DNA from: Marinomonas pontica
GTDB taxonomy: Bacteria; Pseudomonadota; Gammaproteobacteria; Pseudomonadales; Marinomonadaceae
DNA length: 64,000 nucleotides
Direction: 5' to 3'
NCBI RefSeq assembly: GCF_026191375.1
Contig: NZ_JAODTL010000053.1
Location: 62,001-126,000, forward strand
The notes beneath the pieces were generated by a model that was not told the origin of the DNA, did no database searches, and saw only the letters and a list, made by a program, of their open reading frames with translations. Shown here piece by piece: positions 19,832 through 28,760 of the stretch (positions are counted from its first letter, which is position 1; the number at the start of each line of letters is the position of its first letter). The position numbers and the translations under genes are program-made.

Positions 19832-20196
19832 AGAGCATCCTTAAACACAGAGTAATGACGGTTAAGATAACATGCTTTCTAGTGTGCGGTATAACCGCTT
19901 TGATTTCAAACAAGGCATTGTTTTTATAAGATTTTATGCTGGGTTTTCAAAATCATTAAACAAGGTTGACGCATAAATGTGTCAATTAATGACTTTGTGG
20001 CTAAAAAAGTATCAAGCCTAAGCGCCTCGGGATCACGGTCTGGCGAGACAGGCTGTGCCTGACAGTGTAGAATTTAGCGCACAATAAATGCAGGCGATTG
20101 TTGCTCATCATTGCATTTCGGCTTTTGTGTCCGTGCTTATCCAGTGGCGGAATTGGTATGGATCCATATTGTTTTAATTAGGCGTGTCCCTTCGTT
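19832..20196. other. Intergenic region between mgtE and trpG
   Basis: 365 bp between divergent mgtE and trpG. I see no gene, no trp leader peptide with tandem Trp codons, and no trpE. A small CAGGC-TGT-GCCTG hairpin lies near 20050-20062. It presumably holds the promoters of both genes, but none stands out. Confidence 0.5.
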
Positions 20197-20775
20197 ATGT
20201 TATTGATGATAGATAATTATGATTCTTTCACTTACAACCTTGTACAGTACTTCCGCGAGTTGGGAGCGGATGTGCGAGTGTTTCGTAATGATGAAATTAG
20301 TGTCGAGGAGATAGAGCGTCTTGCGCCATCGCACTTGGTTATTTCGCCGGGACCTTGTACACCAAATGAAGCGGGTGTTTCTATGTCTGCTATTGCGGCG
20401 TTTGCCGGGCGTATTCCGATATTGGGTATTTGCTTAGGCCATCAAAGTATTGGTCAGGTCTTTGGCGCAGAGGTGATTCGTGCTAAAAATGTTATGCATG
20501 GCAAAACGTCATTAATTTATCATCAAAATACCTCTGTGTTTTATGGATTACCGAACCCCCAAACGGCCACGCGCTATCATTCTTTGGTGGTGTCGGCGGA
20601 CGCGTTACCGGACTGTCTAGAAGTCACGGCATGGAGCCACAATGCGGCAGGAGAACAAGATGAAATTATGGGAATTCGACATAAGGCATGGAATGTAGAA
20701 GGGGTGCAGTTCCACCCTGAATCAATTTTAACCGAAGCAGGTCATGCTTTGTTGGCCAACTTTTTAACACGATAG
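20197..20775 (+). CDS. trpG: Anthranilate synthase component II (glutamine amidotransferase)
   Basis: Supplies ammonia from glutamine to TrpE for anthranilate formation; it may also serve p-aminobenzoate synthesis as PabA. The 192-residue class I amidotransferase starts [19 protein letters not shown]. It has the nucleophile elbow [14 protein letters not shown] (Cys near residue 79) and the catalytic His-Glu in VQFHPESI. It heads trpGDC. TrpE is not in the window, the same split arrangement as in Pseudomonas. Confidence 0.95.
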   Translation: MLLMIDNYDSFTYNLVQYFRELGADVRVFRNDEISVEEIERLAPSHLVISPGPCTPNEAGVSMSAIAAFAGRIPILGICLGHQSIGQVFGAEVIRAKNVMHGKTSLIYHQNTSVFYGLPNPQTATRYHSLVVSADALPDCLEVTAWSHNAAGEQDEIMGIRHKAWNVEGVQFHPESILTEAGHALLANFLTR

Positions 20776-20798
20776 ATTTAACCTGATAGGAGAGGCTG

Positions 20799-21839
20799 GT
20801 GGATATTCAAAAAGCGATTGCTGCTGTTGTTGAGCGCCAAGATTTAAGCGGCGACGAAATGCGAATAGTGATGAATGACATCATGACAGGAAAAGCCACA
20901 CCAGCTCAAATTGGCGGTTTTTTAATTGGTTTGCGCATGAAGGGCGAAACCGTTGAAGAAATAACTGCTTCGGCACAAGTGATGAGAGAGTTGTCCAGTA
21001 AAGTGCATTTGGACCTAGAACATGTGGTCGACACCTGCGGTACTGGCGGCGATGGTGGAAACTTATTTAATGTCTCGACAGCTTCAGCGTTTGTTGTGGC
21101 TTCTGCTGGCGGGAAAGTGGCTAAGCATGGAGGGCGATCTGTGTCATCGAAATCGGGCAGCGCAGATGTGCTTGAACAAGCTGGGATTTTTCTTGGGCTT
21201 GATGCTGCACAAGTATGCCGATGCGTAGAAGAGATTGGTCTGGGATTCATGTTTGCACCGAATCACCACTCGGCGATGAAGTATGCGGTCGGGCCTCGCA
21301 AAGAAATGGCGACGCGCACTATTTTTAACTTACTCGGCCCACTTACCAATCCGGCCAATGCGAAACGGCAGGTCATGGGGGTTTTTCATCAGAAGTGGGT
21401 TCGTCCTATTGCCGAGGTGCTTAAAGCCTTAGGCAGTGAGCATGTGATGGTGGTTCATTCACAAGATGGATTGGACGAGATTAGCATTGCTGCACCAACG
21501 TATGTAGCGGAACTAAAAAATGGCGAGGTGTTTGAATATACGATTTCCCCTGAAGATTTTGGTATTCCGCTTCAATCAATTGATACGATTCAAGCGTCCG
21601 ATGCCTCTGAAAGCCTGGCTTTGGTTAAAATGGCGTTAGAGGGTAAAGGAAAAATAAACCCTGCTAGAGATATTGTGGCACTGAATGCCGGTGCGGCCAT
21701 TTATGTTTCTGGTATTGCCGATTCGTTGGCGGAGGGTGTGAACATTGCGGAAGACGTCATCGGTGGCGGGACAGCCAAAGTTAAAATGTCTGAACTAGCC
21801 AGTTTTACACGTTGTTTTATGAGCCCTGACTCACTGTAG
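20799..21839 (+). CDS. trpD: Anthranilate phosphoribosyltransferase
   Basis: Transfers phosphoribosyl from PRPP to anthranilate. It starts with GTG at 20799 behind a strong AGGAGAGG site. The 346-residue protein has the PRPP-binding [18 protein letters not shown] motif near residue 78 and the conserved [18 protein letters not shown], followed by [14 protein letters not shown]. It is the middle gene of trpGDC, 23 bp after trpG. Confidence 0.96.
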   Translation: MDIQKAIAAVVERQDLSGDEMRIVMNDIMTGKATPAQIGGFLIGLRMKGETVEEITASAQVMRELSSKVHLDLEHVVDTCGTGGDGGNLFNVSTASAFVVASAGGKVAKHGGRSVSSKSGSADVLEQAGIFLGLDAAQVCRCVEEIGLGFMFAPNHHSAMKYAVGPRKEMATRTIFNLLGPLTNPANAKRQVMGVFHQKWVRPIAEVLKALGSEHVMVVHSQDGLDEISIAAPTYVAELKNGEVFEYTISPEDFGIPLQSIDTIQASDASESLALVKMALEGKGKINPARDIVALNAGAAIYVSGIADSLAEGVNIAEDVIGGGTAKVKMSELASFTRCFMSPDSL

Positions 21840-21859
21840 AAAATAGGAGCAGTAACCTA

Positions 21860-22675
21860 ATGCAAGTAGAAACACCGACTATTTTAAAAAAAATTGTGGC
21901 TCGTAAGTATGAAGAAATTACTGAGCGCAAATCTCATACACCGTACGGTAATTTGGAAGTGGCTGCGTCTGTTGCCAATGTGCACAATGCGCCCCGTGGA
22001 TTTGCACAAGCGATGAGACATCAGATTGCCATTGGTAAAGCCGCTGTTATCGCAGAGGTTAAGCAAGCGTCTCCGAGTAAAGGTATTTTGCGTGAACCTT
22101 TTATTCCTGCTGATATTGCTCGATCTTATGAACGGTCTGGCGCGGCGTGTTTGTCTGTATTGACAGACAGTGACTTTTTTAAAGGGCATGAAGATTTTTT
22201 GGTGGAAGCGCGCAGTGCGTGTAAATTGCCTGTTATCCGTAAAGATTTTATTGTCGATGAATACCAAGTATTGGAAGCCAGAGCCATAGGGGCTGACTGT
22301 ATCCTATTAATCGCGGCCTGTTTGAGTGGTGATAAGTTACGTCAGTTGGATCAAATGGCTCGTGACTTGGGAATGGATGTTTTGGTTGAGGTTCACAACC
22401 GTCCTGAGTTGGATTTGGCTTTGGAGTATACCGAGACAGAGCTATTTGGTATCAACAATCGTGACTTGCATACGTTTGAATTAAGCCTTGATCACACCTT
22501 TGAGTTGATGGGAAGTGTGCCTTCAGATCGACTGATTGTAACGGAAAGTGGTATTCATACGCGTGATGATGTGGCATTGATGCGTCAAAAAGGCATTCAT
22601 GCCTTCTTGGTGGGAGAGGCGTTCATGCGTGCTGATGATCCTGGTGAAAAGTTGGCGGAATTGTTTCAATCCTAG
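21860..22675 (+). CDS. trpC: Indole-3-glycerol phosphate synthase
   Basis: Closes the indole ring by converting CdRP to indole-3-glycerol phosphate. It is a 271-residue TIM barrel with [17 protein letters not shown] (catalytic Lys near 65), the [13 protein letters not shown] strand, INNRDLHTF and [11 protein letters not shown]. It is a stand-alone TrpC, not fused to TrpF. It lies 20 bp after trpD with a good AGGAG site. Confidence 0.96.
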   Translation: MQVETPTILKKIVARKYEEITERKSHTPYGNLEVAASVANVHNAPRGFAQAMRHQIAIGKAAVIAEVKQASPSKGILREPFIPADIARSYERSGAACLSVLTDSDFFKGHEDFLVEARSACKLPVIRKDFIVDEYQVLEARAIGADCILLIAACLSGDKLRQLDQMARDLGMDVLVEVHNRPELDLALEYTETELFGINNRDLHTFELSLDHTFELMGSVPSDRLIVTESGIHTRDDVALMRQKGIHAFLVGEAFMRADDPGEKLAELFQS

Positions 22676-22719
22676 TAACGATGAATTTTTGGATGACAGA
22701 ATATAGGTAAGGTTTAGAT

Positions 22720-23127
22720 ATGAAGACGAATGTTAGTTGGCAAGAAGATGTGCACTTTACGGCTGAAACGGGTTCTGGTTTTAAAGTAGAAATAGACGGT
22801 AATCAGGTTGCTGGACCGAGACCTATGGAATTGATACTTGCTGGCTTAGGAGGTTGCACCTCTTATGATGTGGTAGGTATTTTGAAAAAATCTCGCCAAG
22901 ATGTCGTGTCTTGCGTAGTACAAATTGATGCCGATCGTGCGGACGCTGTGCCTGCCGTTTTTACAGAAATTCGTGTTCACTTTGTTGTGACAGGTCGCAA
23001 CCTAAAAGAGAGCGTGGTTGCGCGTGCCGTCAAATTGTCCGCTGAAGAGTATTGCTCGGCTTCACTTATGTTAGAAAAAGGTGGCGTGAAGATCGTACAT
23101 AGCTTCGAAGTGGTTGAAGCTGAATAA
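22720..23127 (+). CDS. OsmC-family protein (YhfA type)
   Basis: A 135-residue OsmC/Ohr-fold protein, a family of thiol-dependent peroxide-handling proteins. Two conserved cysteines are visible: in LAGLGGCTSYDVVGIL near residue 46 and in EYCSASLML near residue 108. The arrangement is more like YhfA than OsmC itself. It is the last gene after trpGDC (44 bp gap) and is followed by a terminator, so it may be cotranscribed with trpC. The physiological substrate is unknown. Confidence 0.85.
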   Translation: MKTNVSWQEDVHFTAETGSGFKVEIDGNQVAGPRPMELILAGLGGCTSYDVVGILKKSRQDVVSCVVQIDADRADAVPAVFTEIRVHFVVTGRNLKESVVARAVKLSAEEYCSASLMLEKGGVKIVHSFEVVEAE

Positions 23128-23155
23128 TACGTTGCTGAGTTTATGAATATTGAAG

Positions 23156-23177
23156 AGAGCCGAAAGGCTCTTTTTTT
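23156..23177 (+). terminator. Terminator after the OsmC-family gene
   Basis: AGAGCC-GAAA-GGCTCT hairpin with a stable GAAA tetraloop, followed by a run of T. Confidence 0.85.
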
Positions 23178-23203
23178 CGGAATGAAAATGAGCGAGCGAT
23201 ATA

Positions 23204-23279
23204 TGGTGTCCCCACCAGGACTCGAACCTGGAATAGCTGCTTAGGAGGCGGCCGGTATATCCTGTTTACCTATGAGGAC
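23204..23279 (-). tRNA. tRNA-Arg (anticodon CCT)
   Basis: 76-nt cloverleaf with an encoded CCA end. The acceptor stem, D arm (GGTA/TACC) and T arm (CCAGG-TTCGAGT-CCTGG) pair well. The anticodon loop is CTCCTAA, anticodon CCT, reading the rare AGG codon. The anticodon stem GCCGC/GCAGC has one C-A mismatch at its middle pair (29-41). A promoter with a 17-base spacer lies just upstream. Confidence 0.93.
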
Positions 23280-23295
23280 GTATTTTTCAGAGAGT

Positions 23296-23324
23296 TTTAT
23301 ACATTATTTGGTGTATAAATACAA
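23296..23324 (-). promoter_or_regulatory. Sigma-70 promoter for tRNA-Arg
   Basis: On the minus strand: TTGTAT (-35, 23319-23324), a 17-base spacer and TATAAA (-10, 23296-23301). The predicted start is about 10 bases before the tRNA. Confidence 0.65.
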
Positions 23325-23361
23325 ATCCAAACGAACTATGGCTTTGATTTTTATGGTTTTT

Positions 23362-23841
23362 TCAAGCTCGACCTAAGGTGTGTTTGCTGCTTATCGGGCG
23401 GGTAGACCCTCTGGCTGTATAGACCTTATTTTTGCTGCTGTGACCTTGGAGTAATTCAAAAAGGTGTTTGTTGCGTTTTTGAAGGGTATTGAGGACGCGT
23501 GCATTGGTGTTGTTTTTGGTTTTGCAGGTTTTTAATAGCGCTTCACATTCCTGCATTAAGAGGCGAACATTGTCCATTGAGCTATCTTGTAAGCTCAGCC
23601 AGTCTTTAAATGCTTCTTCGGTGGGTTTCTTGCGATCTACGATGTCAAATTTAATAAGAATATTGACTCTTTTCTCATTAAGTTGGTTCATTTCATCAAG
23701 AAGGGTTTGTTTTTTAGCGGATAAGTCGATGATGACTTCGCTGTCTTGTTTACCGTATGCGGTGCGTTCTTCATCAAGAAGCGAAGAGAGCTGTTCTAAT
23801 ATCTCTTTGCTTCTGACGAATATTGGAGCGATAGGAATCAT
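23362..23841 (-). CDS. flgN: Flagellar export chaperone FlgN
   Basis: FlgN family, chaperone for the hook-junction proteins FlgK and FlgL during type III export. The 159-residue protein is mostly helical and charged, with a heptad-like N-terminal part (LSSLLDEERTAYGKQDSEVI, then DLSAKKQTLLDEMNQL) and a basic C-terminus. Assignment rests on size, helical pattern and its place directly after flgM in the flgA-flgM-flgN order. Sequence conservation in this family is low. Confidence 0.85.
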   Translation of the reverse strand: MIPIAPIFVRSKEILEQLSSLLDEERTAYGKQDSEVIIDLSAKKQTLLDEMNQLNEKRVNILIKFDIVDRKKPTEEAFKDWLSLQDSSMDNVRLLMQECEALLKTCKTKNNTNARVLNTLQKRNKHLFELLQGHSSKNKVYTARGSTRPISSKHTLGRA

Positions 23842-23878
23842 AGGACAAACCGTGTGCTAGCTGCATTGAGTTAGCAGT

Positions 23879-24193
23879 CTAGAAGAGTGAATCCATAGAA
23901 GCCATATTATTCGCTAGCTTCTGAGTGTCTATTTTGTACTCGCCCGCCGCGATTGCGTTTTTAATTTGCTCTACTTTGTCCATATCAACATCAGGTAAGT
24001 TGTTAATTTTAGACTGCTGGCTTTGTAGTGTTTGTGCTGTACCGCTCAGTTTTACGGTATCTTCCGCAAGAGTGCCGCCACTTTGAACGCCGCTTTGTTT
24101 TGCCGTAGCACTGCCAGTAGCGTCGTCTTTTTGCGATCGCTCACTTTTGCTTATCGGGTTCTGATTTGATAGACCTGTAAAATGTATTGCCAT
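23879..24193 (-). CDS. flgM: Anti-sigma-28 factor FlgM
   Basis: Binds and holds FliA (sigma-28) until the hook is complete, then is exported. The 104-residue protein has an unstructured Ser/Gln-rich N-terminal half. Its C-terminal sigma-binding helices are visible in EDTVKLSGTAQTLQ and MDKVEQIKNAIAAGEYKIDT, the family signature. It sits between flgA and flgN with its own sigma-28 type promoter, so it should be boosted once sigma-28 is active. Confidence 0.93.
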   Translation of the reverse strand: MAIHFTGLSNQNPISKSERSQKDDATGSATAKQSGVQSGGTLAEDTVKLSGTAQTLQSQQSKINNLPDVDMDKVEQIKNAIAAGEYKIDTQKLANNMASMDSLF

Positions 24194-24229
24194 TGGGTTT
24201 TCCGCCCTTTTATGATTTGCCTGTCTATA

Positions 24230-24256
24230 TTGTCGGCTGGGTCTAGCGAAACTTTA
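24230..24256 (-). promoter_or_regulatory. Sigma-28 (FliA) promoter of flgM
   Basis: Minus strand: TAAA, exactly 15 bases, then GCCGACAA. This matches the consensus TAAA-N15-GCCGATAA with one mismatch, and lies 37 bp before the flgM ATG. Confidence 0.85.
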
Positions 24257-24305
24257 GTAATAAAGCCTCAGAAAAAGAATTTATATTTTGCCGATCACTC
24301 TGTAC

Positions 24306-24998
24306 TCAATAGTTTACAAGAACCTCACTGTCAGTTACAACTTTGGCGTATATAATTCGTTCAGAACTGGTGTTTTTTACGCGTATTTGTTGGCCTTTTA
24401 TGCCGTTTTCTAAAGCAACGCCGTTCATTCTTACTATAATGTTTCCACTGTTGGCGGTAATGAGAACCAAATCGCCTTTTTTAACCAAGGTTGGTGGGGT
24501 TGTCAGGGCATCGGTAACAAAGGTGTTGATGCGCAAATTACGCGACGCGATGAGGCCATAGGGTGGCTTCTTTTTGGTGTAAATGTGCCCTCTGAGGTTT
24601 GATATATCCACTTCGCCGACATCGGTGTTAGACGGGCTGATGACTTGGCCTCGGTTGATAGGGACGATGGTTTTTATGGCCGGAATCATGATGCTTTGGG
24701 TGACCGGTATATAAGATTTCCATGTTGGTTGCTCGCAACTTATTTCGTAGTTTGTGCGTTTCGTAGCATCCGGGCGTTGGTTTTGTATCTGAATTGGACC
24801 GCTTTCACAGTTTGGTAAGTAGTTGAGCGCAGCAAGGTTGTTTAATGTAATGGTAATGCTTGCATCTGGATAAATTTCTGACAACCGTGGGATCTCTACC
24901 TGATTGATGTAGTGATTAATTTGTTCTTCGGTTGATGCAGCGAATGTTATTCCCGCGTGTAGAAAAATGAAGGCTATACTTAGCCTTATGGTTCGCAT
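24306..24998 (-). CDS. flgA: Flagellar basal-body P-ring assembly chaperone FlgA
   Basis: Periplasmic chaperone that helps FlgI polymerise around the rod. The 230-residue protein has a signal peptide (MRTIRLSIAFIFLHAGITFA) and a C-terminal SAF-like domain (TIVPINRGQVISPSNTDVGE, then ASRNLRINTFVTDAL, KKGDLVLITANSGNIIVRMNG). It is divergent from cheV and upstream of flgM. Confidence 0.93.
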   Translation of the reverse strand: MRTIRLSIAFIFLHAGITFAASTEEQINHYINQVEIPRLSEIYPDASITITLNNLAALNYLPNCESGPIQIQNQRPDATKRTNYEISCEQPTWKSYIPVTQSIMIPAIKTIVPINRGQVISPSNTDVGEVDISNLRGHIYTKKKPPYGLIASRNLRINTFVTDALTTPPTLVKKGDLVLITANSGNIIVRMNGVALENGIKGQQIRVKNTSSERIIYAKVVTDSEVLVNY

Positions 24999-25137
24999 GA
25001 TTCGGTCTCTTTGTTTATTATGACGTGATAAATAAGATAGTTAGTAAAAAATTTGAATTCACTTTATCATTGGACGATACATTTTAACAATTTTGAGGTG
25101 CTACCTCAGTTAATGTTTACACATTTTGGAGGCGTTT

Positions 25138-26067
25138 ATGGCTGGAGTTTTGGATACTGTTAACCAACGTACACAGCTCGTGGGAGAAAACCGACTTGAA
25201 TTGCTGTTGTTTCGCTTAAATGGTAAGCAGATTTACGGTATTAACGTCTTTAAAGTGAAAGAAGTCCTGCAGTGTCCTAAATTGACCACGATGCCGCACA
25301 GCTCTCCTGTGGTGAGAGGGGTGGCTCATATCCGTGGCGGTACTATTCCTATTTTAGATTTGGGGTTGGCTACGGGGGCAAGCCCGATCGAGAACATCAG
25401 TCAGTGCTTTGTGATCATTACAGAATACAACCGTCGCATTCAGGGGTTCTTAGTGCGTGGCGTAGAGCGTATTGTGAACATGAACTGGAGTGATATTCAG
25501 CCGCCGCCAAAGGGGTTGTCTAATGACAATTACCTGACGGCTGTGTGTCAGGTAGACAAAGAAATGGTAGAAATCATCGATGTGGAACAGATTCTTTCTG
25601 AAGTGGCGCCAACACGCCAAGATATCTCAGAAGGTATTGTTAATGCCGGTGTCACCGAAAACGCTCAGAAACATCATATATTAATCGTTGATGACTCGTC
25701 TGTGGCGCGTAAGCAAATTAAGCGTTGTATGGAGCAAGTCGGTTTTGCTACGACGGTTCTTTGTGATGGGCGAGAGGCGCTTACTTATCTACAGAACATG
25801 GTAGCGGAAGGGAAAGATGTTACGAAAGAGTTTTCCATGGTCATTTCCGACATAGAAATGCCAGAAATGGATGGCTATACGCTGACCACATCTATTCGTA
25901 ATGACAGTCGCCTACAAGACTTGTTTATTCTTCTTCATACTTCTTTGAGTGGTGTGTTTAACGAATCTATGGTGAAAAAAGTGGGTGCGGATGGTTTCTT
26001 GGCCAAGTTCCAGCCTGATGAGCTTGCTCGTTTGGCAATTGAGACGGTTCAGGTTCAATCAGAATAG
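25138..26067 (+). CDS. cheV: Chemotaxis coupling/response-regulator protein CheV
   Basis: Couples chemoreceptors to CheA (CheW-like domain) and carries a receiver domain that may tune adaptation. The ATG at 25138 follows a GGAGG site; the frame also extends upstream to a TTG. Residues 1-165 are CheW-like (RLNGKQIYGINVFKVKEVLQ). Residues 180-305 are a receiver (ILIVDDSSVARKQIKR, phospho-acceptor in VISDIEMPEMDGYTL). It is 309 aa. It is paired with cheR just before the flagellar rod operon, as in Pseudomonas and Vibrio. Confidence 0.93.
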   Translation: MAGVLDTVNQRTQLVGENRLELLLFRLNGKQIYGINVFKVKEVLQCPKLTTMPHSSPVVRGVAHIRGGTIPILDLGLATGASPIENISQCFVIITEYNRRIQGFLVRGVERIVNMNWSDIQPPPKGLSNDNYLTAVCQVDKEMVEIIDVEQILSEVAPTRQDISEGIVNAGVTENAQKHHILIVDDSSVARKQIKRCMEQVGFATTVLCDGREALTYLQNMVAEGKDVTKEFSMVISDIEMPEMDGYTLTTSIRNDSRLQDLFILLHTSLSGVFNESMVKKVGADGFLAKFQPDELARLAIETVQVQSE

Positions 26068-26127
26068 CATTTAGCGATTCTTTGAGATTTATCTTTTTAT
26101 ATTGAATCTGGCACGTATGGAGTTTTG

Positions 26128-26964
26128 ATGCTCAGTAGTACAAATACAATTACACCAAATGGTTATATCAGGTTCAGGGACTATCTGCAGAAAGTGTGCG
26201 GTATTTCATTGAGCGATAACAAGCAGTATTTGGTTGCTAGTCGCTTAGGTAAAATCTTAGAGCGTGAAGGCTTCTCTAAAATAGAGCAGCTAGTGGATGC
26301 TTTGGAAAGGATTGGCGGCTCTAAGTTGAAGGAAGAAGTCATCAATGCGATGACGACGAACGAAACGCTGTGGTTTAGAGATACGCACCCATTTACTATT
26401 TTAAAAGAAAAAGTATTGCCGGAAATGTCGGCGTCTCCACTGAGAATTTGGTCGGCAGCGTCTTCTACCGGGCAAGAACCTTATTCTATCAGTATGGTGA
26501 TCGAGGAATTTAAGTCCTCTCGCCCTGGTGTATTGAAAGCGGGTGAAAGAATTGTTGCGACGGATATTTGTACCAACATACTGCAGCACGCCAAGCAGGG
26601 GGAGTACGATAGTCTTGCTATTGCGCGTGGTCTTGGGCCGGATTTGCAAAAACGTTACTTCGATAAGGTAAATGATCTTACTTGGAAGATTAAGCCGCAT
26701 TTAGGGGCTCGTGTTGAGTTCAAATATTTGAACCTCATTGAGTCGTTTTCAATGTTAGGCAAGTTTGATGTTATTTTCTGTCGAAATGTTCTGATTTATT
26801 TTACGGTGGAATTGAAGTTAGATATTTTGAAGCGTATGCACGCATCATTGAAGCCGGGCGGGTACTTATTTCTTGGTGGATCGGAGGCGCTCAGTGGCTT
26901 GTCTGATTACTTTGAGATAGTGCAATGTCATCCGGGTATTGTTTACAAGGCAAAGTCGCTGTAA
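26128..26964 (+). CDS. cheR: Chemoreceptor glutamate methyltransferase CheR
   Basis: SAM-dependent methylation of glutamates on chemoreceptors. The ATG at 26128 follows TATGGAG; the product is 278 aa. The N-terminal helical domain includes TTNETLWFRDTHPF. The SAM site is IWSAASSTGQEPYSISM near residue 103, and the catalytic-domain motif is FDVIFCRNVLIYF. It lies after cheV and is followed by a double hairpin. Confidence 0.95.
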   Translation: MLSSTNTITPNGYIRFRDYLQKVCGISLSDNKQYLVASRLGKILEREGFSKIEQLVDALERIGGSKLKEEVINAMTTNETLWFRDTHPFTILKEKVLPEMSASPLRIWSAASSTGQEPYSISMVIEEFKSSRPGVLKAGERIVATDICTNILQHAKQGEYDSLAIARGLGPDLQKRYFDKVNDLTWKIKPHLGARVEFKYLNLIESFSMLGKFDVIFCRNVLIYFTVELKLDILKRMHASLKPGGYLFLGGSEALSGLSDYFEIVQCHPGIVYKAKSL

Positions 26965-27002
26965 ATACAACATATCTTAGACCTTCTTGAGGTCTCCAAA
27001 TT

Positions 27003-27034
27003 AGCCCGTCTAATGTGTTTAGATGGGCTTTTTT
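27003..27034 (+). terminator. Terminator after cheR
   Basis: AGCCCGTCTAA / TTAGATGGGCT stem (one G-T pair) with a 5-base loop, followed by a run of six T. A second small hairpin, AGACCT-TCTTG-AGGTCT, lies just before it at 26979-26995. Confidence 0.85.
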
Positions 27035-27123
27035 GTTTTTGTTGTCCTATCTTTTGTATTGCCGCTTTTTGCCGTTCGGTATATTTATTTGTTTAAGTTA
27101 TTGAAATTAAAAGATTTTATTTT

Positions 27124-27140
27124 CTGGCACTATAATTGCT
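27124..27140 (+). promoter_or_regulatory. Sigma-54 promoter of the flgB operon
   Basis: CTGGCAC-N5-TTGCT, with the invariant GG (27126-27127) and GC (27138-27139) 10 bases apart: a near-consensus -24/-12 element. It lies 46 bp before flgB and would put flgBCDE under RpoN and a flagellar activator such as FlrC/FleR. Confidence 0.85.
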
Positions 27141-27185
27141 TTATGTTAAGCAGAATCAATTATTTTTGTTTGAATTGAGGGTGAA

Positions 27186-27578
27186 ATGGCGATTTCTTTT
27201 TCCAGTGCATTTGCGGGTCACGATAAAACGCTTGAGTTTAGAAGTGCCAGAGCGGCTGTGCTTGCGAATAATATTGCGAATGCGGATACGCCAAACTATA
27301 AGGCGAGAGACATTTCATTCGATTCACTTTTAAACAATGAACGTAATAAGTTATCACTGGCAGGCACTAACGCTCGACATATATCGGGGGAAGGTTTTGC
27401 TGGTGAGCCAGAGGGGTTGCTTTATCGTAACGCCAACCAGCCTTCTTTGGATGGGAACACGGTAGATATGCAAAGAGAGCAAGCGGAGTACGCCCAAAAC
27501 TCGATGCAGTTTGATACGAGTTTTATGTTCTTGGATCGTAAAATCAGCGGCATGAAAAAAGCGCTTACTGGGAATTAA
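27186..27578 (+). CDS. flgB: Flagellar proximal rod protein FlgB
   Basis: Rod subunit of the basal body. The 130-residue protein has the rod-protein N-terminal motif RAAVLANNIANADTPNYKAR and the C-terminal helix EYAQNSMQFDTSFMFLDRKI. It is the first gene of the flgBCDE operon behind a sigma-54 type promoter and is followed by flgC after 5 bp. Confidence 0.96.
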   Translation: MAISFSSAFAGHDKTLEFRSARAAVLANNIANADTPNYKARDISFDSLLNNERNKLSLAGTNARHISGEGFAGEPEGLLYRNANQPSLDGNTVDMQREQAEYAQNSMQFDTSFMFLDRKISGMKKALTGN

Positions 27579-27583
27579 TCACG

Positions 27584-28033
27584 ATGTCTTTAAGTAATAT
27601 TTTTACCATTTCTGGATCTGCAATGAGCGCGCAAACAGTGCGTTTGAATACGATTGCAAGCAACATGGCAAACGTGGACAGTGCAGCAAGTTCAGCGGAC
27701 CAGACATACCGTGCGCGTAAGCCTGTTTTTTCACAGATGATGAACGACAGCATGCAAGAGTATGGTTGGGGAAATGTAAAGACAGACAACAGTGGAGCTG
27801 GAGTGGGTGTAAAGGTAGATGGCATTGTAGAATCCGATGCCCCGTTACAACCAAGATATGAACCAGATCACCCCATGGCAAATGATGAAGGGTACGTGTT
27901 TTATCCAAACGTAAACCCAATGGAAGAGATGGCGGATATGATGTCGGCTTCTCGATCTTTTCAGACGAACGTAGAAATTATGAACTCCGCAAAAAGTATG
28001 ATGCAGAAGATGCTCACACTTGGGCAGTCATAG
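27584..28033 (+). CDS. flgC: Flagellar proximal rod protein FlgC
   Basis: Rod subunit. The 149-residue protein has SGSAMSAQTVRLNTIASNMA (N-terminal rod/hook motif) and ends with MMSASRSFQTNVEIMNSAKS, the typical FlgC C-terminal helix. It lies between flgB and flgD. Confidence 0.96.
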   Translation: MSLSNIFTISGSAMSAQTVRLNTIASNMANVDSAASSADQTYRARKPVFSQMMNDSMQEYGWGNVKTDNSGAGVGVKVDGIVESDAPLQPRYEPDHPMANDEGYVFYPNVNPMEEMADMMSASRSFQTNVEIMNSAKSMMQKMLTLGQS

Positions 28034-28043
28034 GAGCTGACAT

Positions 28044-28748
28044 ATGGCGAATATCTCTGATACAAAAGGGCTTGGTGGGCTGATCTCCCAATACGGGACG
28101 GATGCGGCCAAATCTAAAGCCGGAATTGAAAAACCGGAAGTGCCAAAAGATGAGGCGGCCTTAGCGGACCAAAACGTCTTTCTAAAACTCTATATCGAGC
28201 AGCTTAAAGGGCAGGATCCAACCGCCCCGCAAGATGCAAATGATATGGTGGCGCAAATGTCCCAGTTCAGCTCTCTCGAGCGATTAACTAGTATTTCGGA
28301 TCAGCTTGAGAATATGGCGACTTCTTTGACCTCTAATCAAGCGTTGAGTGCTTCGACGTTGGTGGGGAAATCGATTCTGATGGAAGGAAACAGGACGAAA
28401 GTCACCGACGGATTGGATGAAGTGCCAGTAAAAGTGGTGATACCTGAAAACTCACAAACGGCCACGTTGAAAATATACGACGCAGACAACCGTCTTGTTC
28501 GCACAGCAACATTGAACACGGGCGATTACAAGTGGGATAAGAAAGACGATGACGGAAATGTTTTGCCGTCTGGAGAATATCGTTTTGCCGCTTCTTCGGC
28601 GAATGAGAAGGGCGAAATTTCCGCGATGAATACCCGATTACCGACACGCATCCAAGGTGTCACAATCAATGGTGAAAACGGTACGGTTTTGAATGTGGAA
28701 AACCACGGCAAAATAAAACTCACGAATGAATTAGAAATATTAGGGTGA
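28044..28748 (+). CDS. flgD: Flagellar hook assembly scaffold FlgD
   Basis: Hook cap needed for FlgE polymerisation. The 234-residue protein has the FlgD core QNVFLKLYIEQLKGQDPTAP and MVAQMSQFSSLERLTSISDQ near residues 40-90. A FlgD Ig-like/tudor C-terminal part follows (VVIPENSQTATLKIYDADNR, YKWDKKDDDGNVLPSGEYRF). It is directly upstream of flgE. Confidence 0.95.
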   Translation: MANISDTKGLGGLISQYGTDAAKSKAGIEKPEVPKDEAALADQNVFLKLYIEQLKGQDPTAPQDANDMVAQMSQFSSLERLTSISDQLENMATSLTSNQALSASTLVGKSILMEGNRTKVTDGLDEVPVKVVIPENSQTATLKIYDADNRLVRTATLNTGDYKWDKKDDDGNVLPSGEYRFAASSANEKGEISAMNTRLPTRIQGVTINGENGTVLNVENHGKIKLTNELEILG

Positions 28749-28760
28749 TTGGAGAGCATT

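Noticed and set aside
20040-20070. trp attenuator before trpG
   Set aside because: There is a small hairpin but no leader peptide with consecutive Trp codons and no T run.
26100-26127. Sigma-54 promoter before cheR (TGGCACG at 26109-26115)
   Set aside because: The -24 half is good but there is no TTGC at the required distance, and it would overlap the ribosome site.
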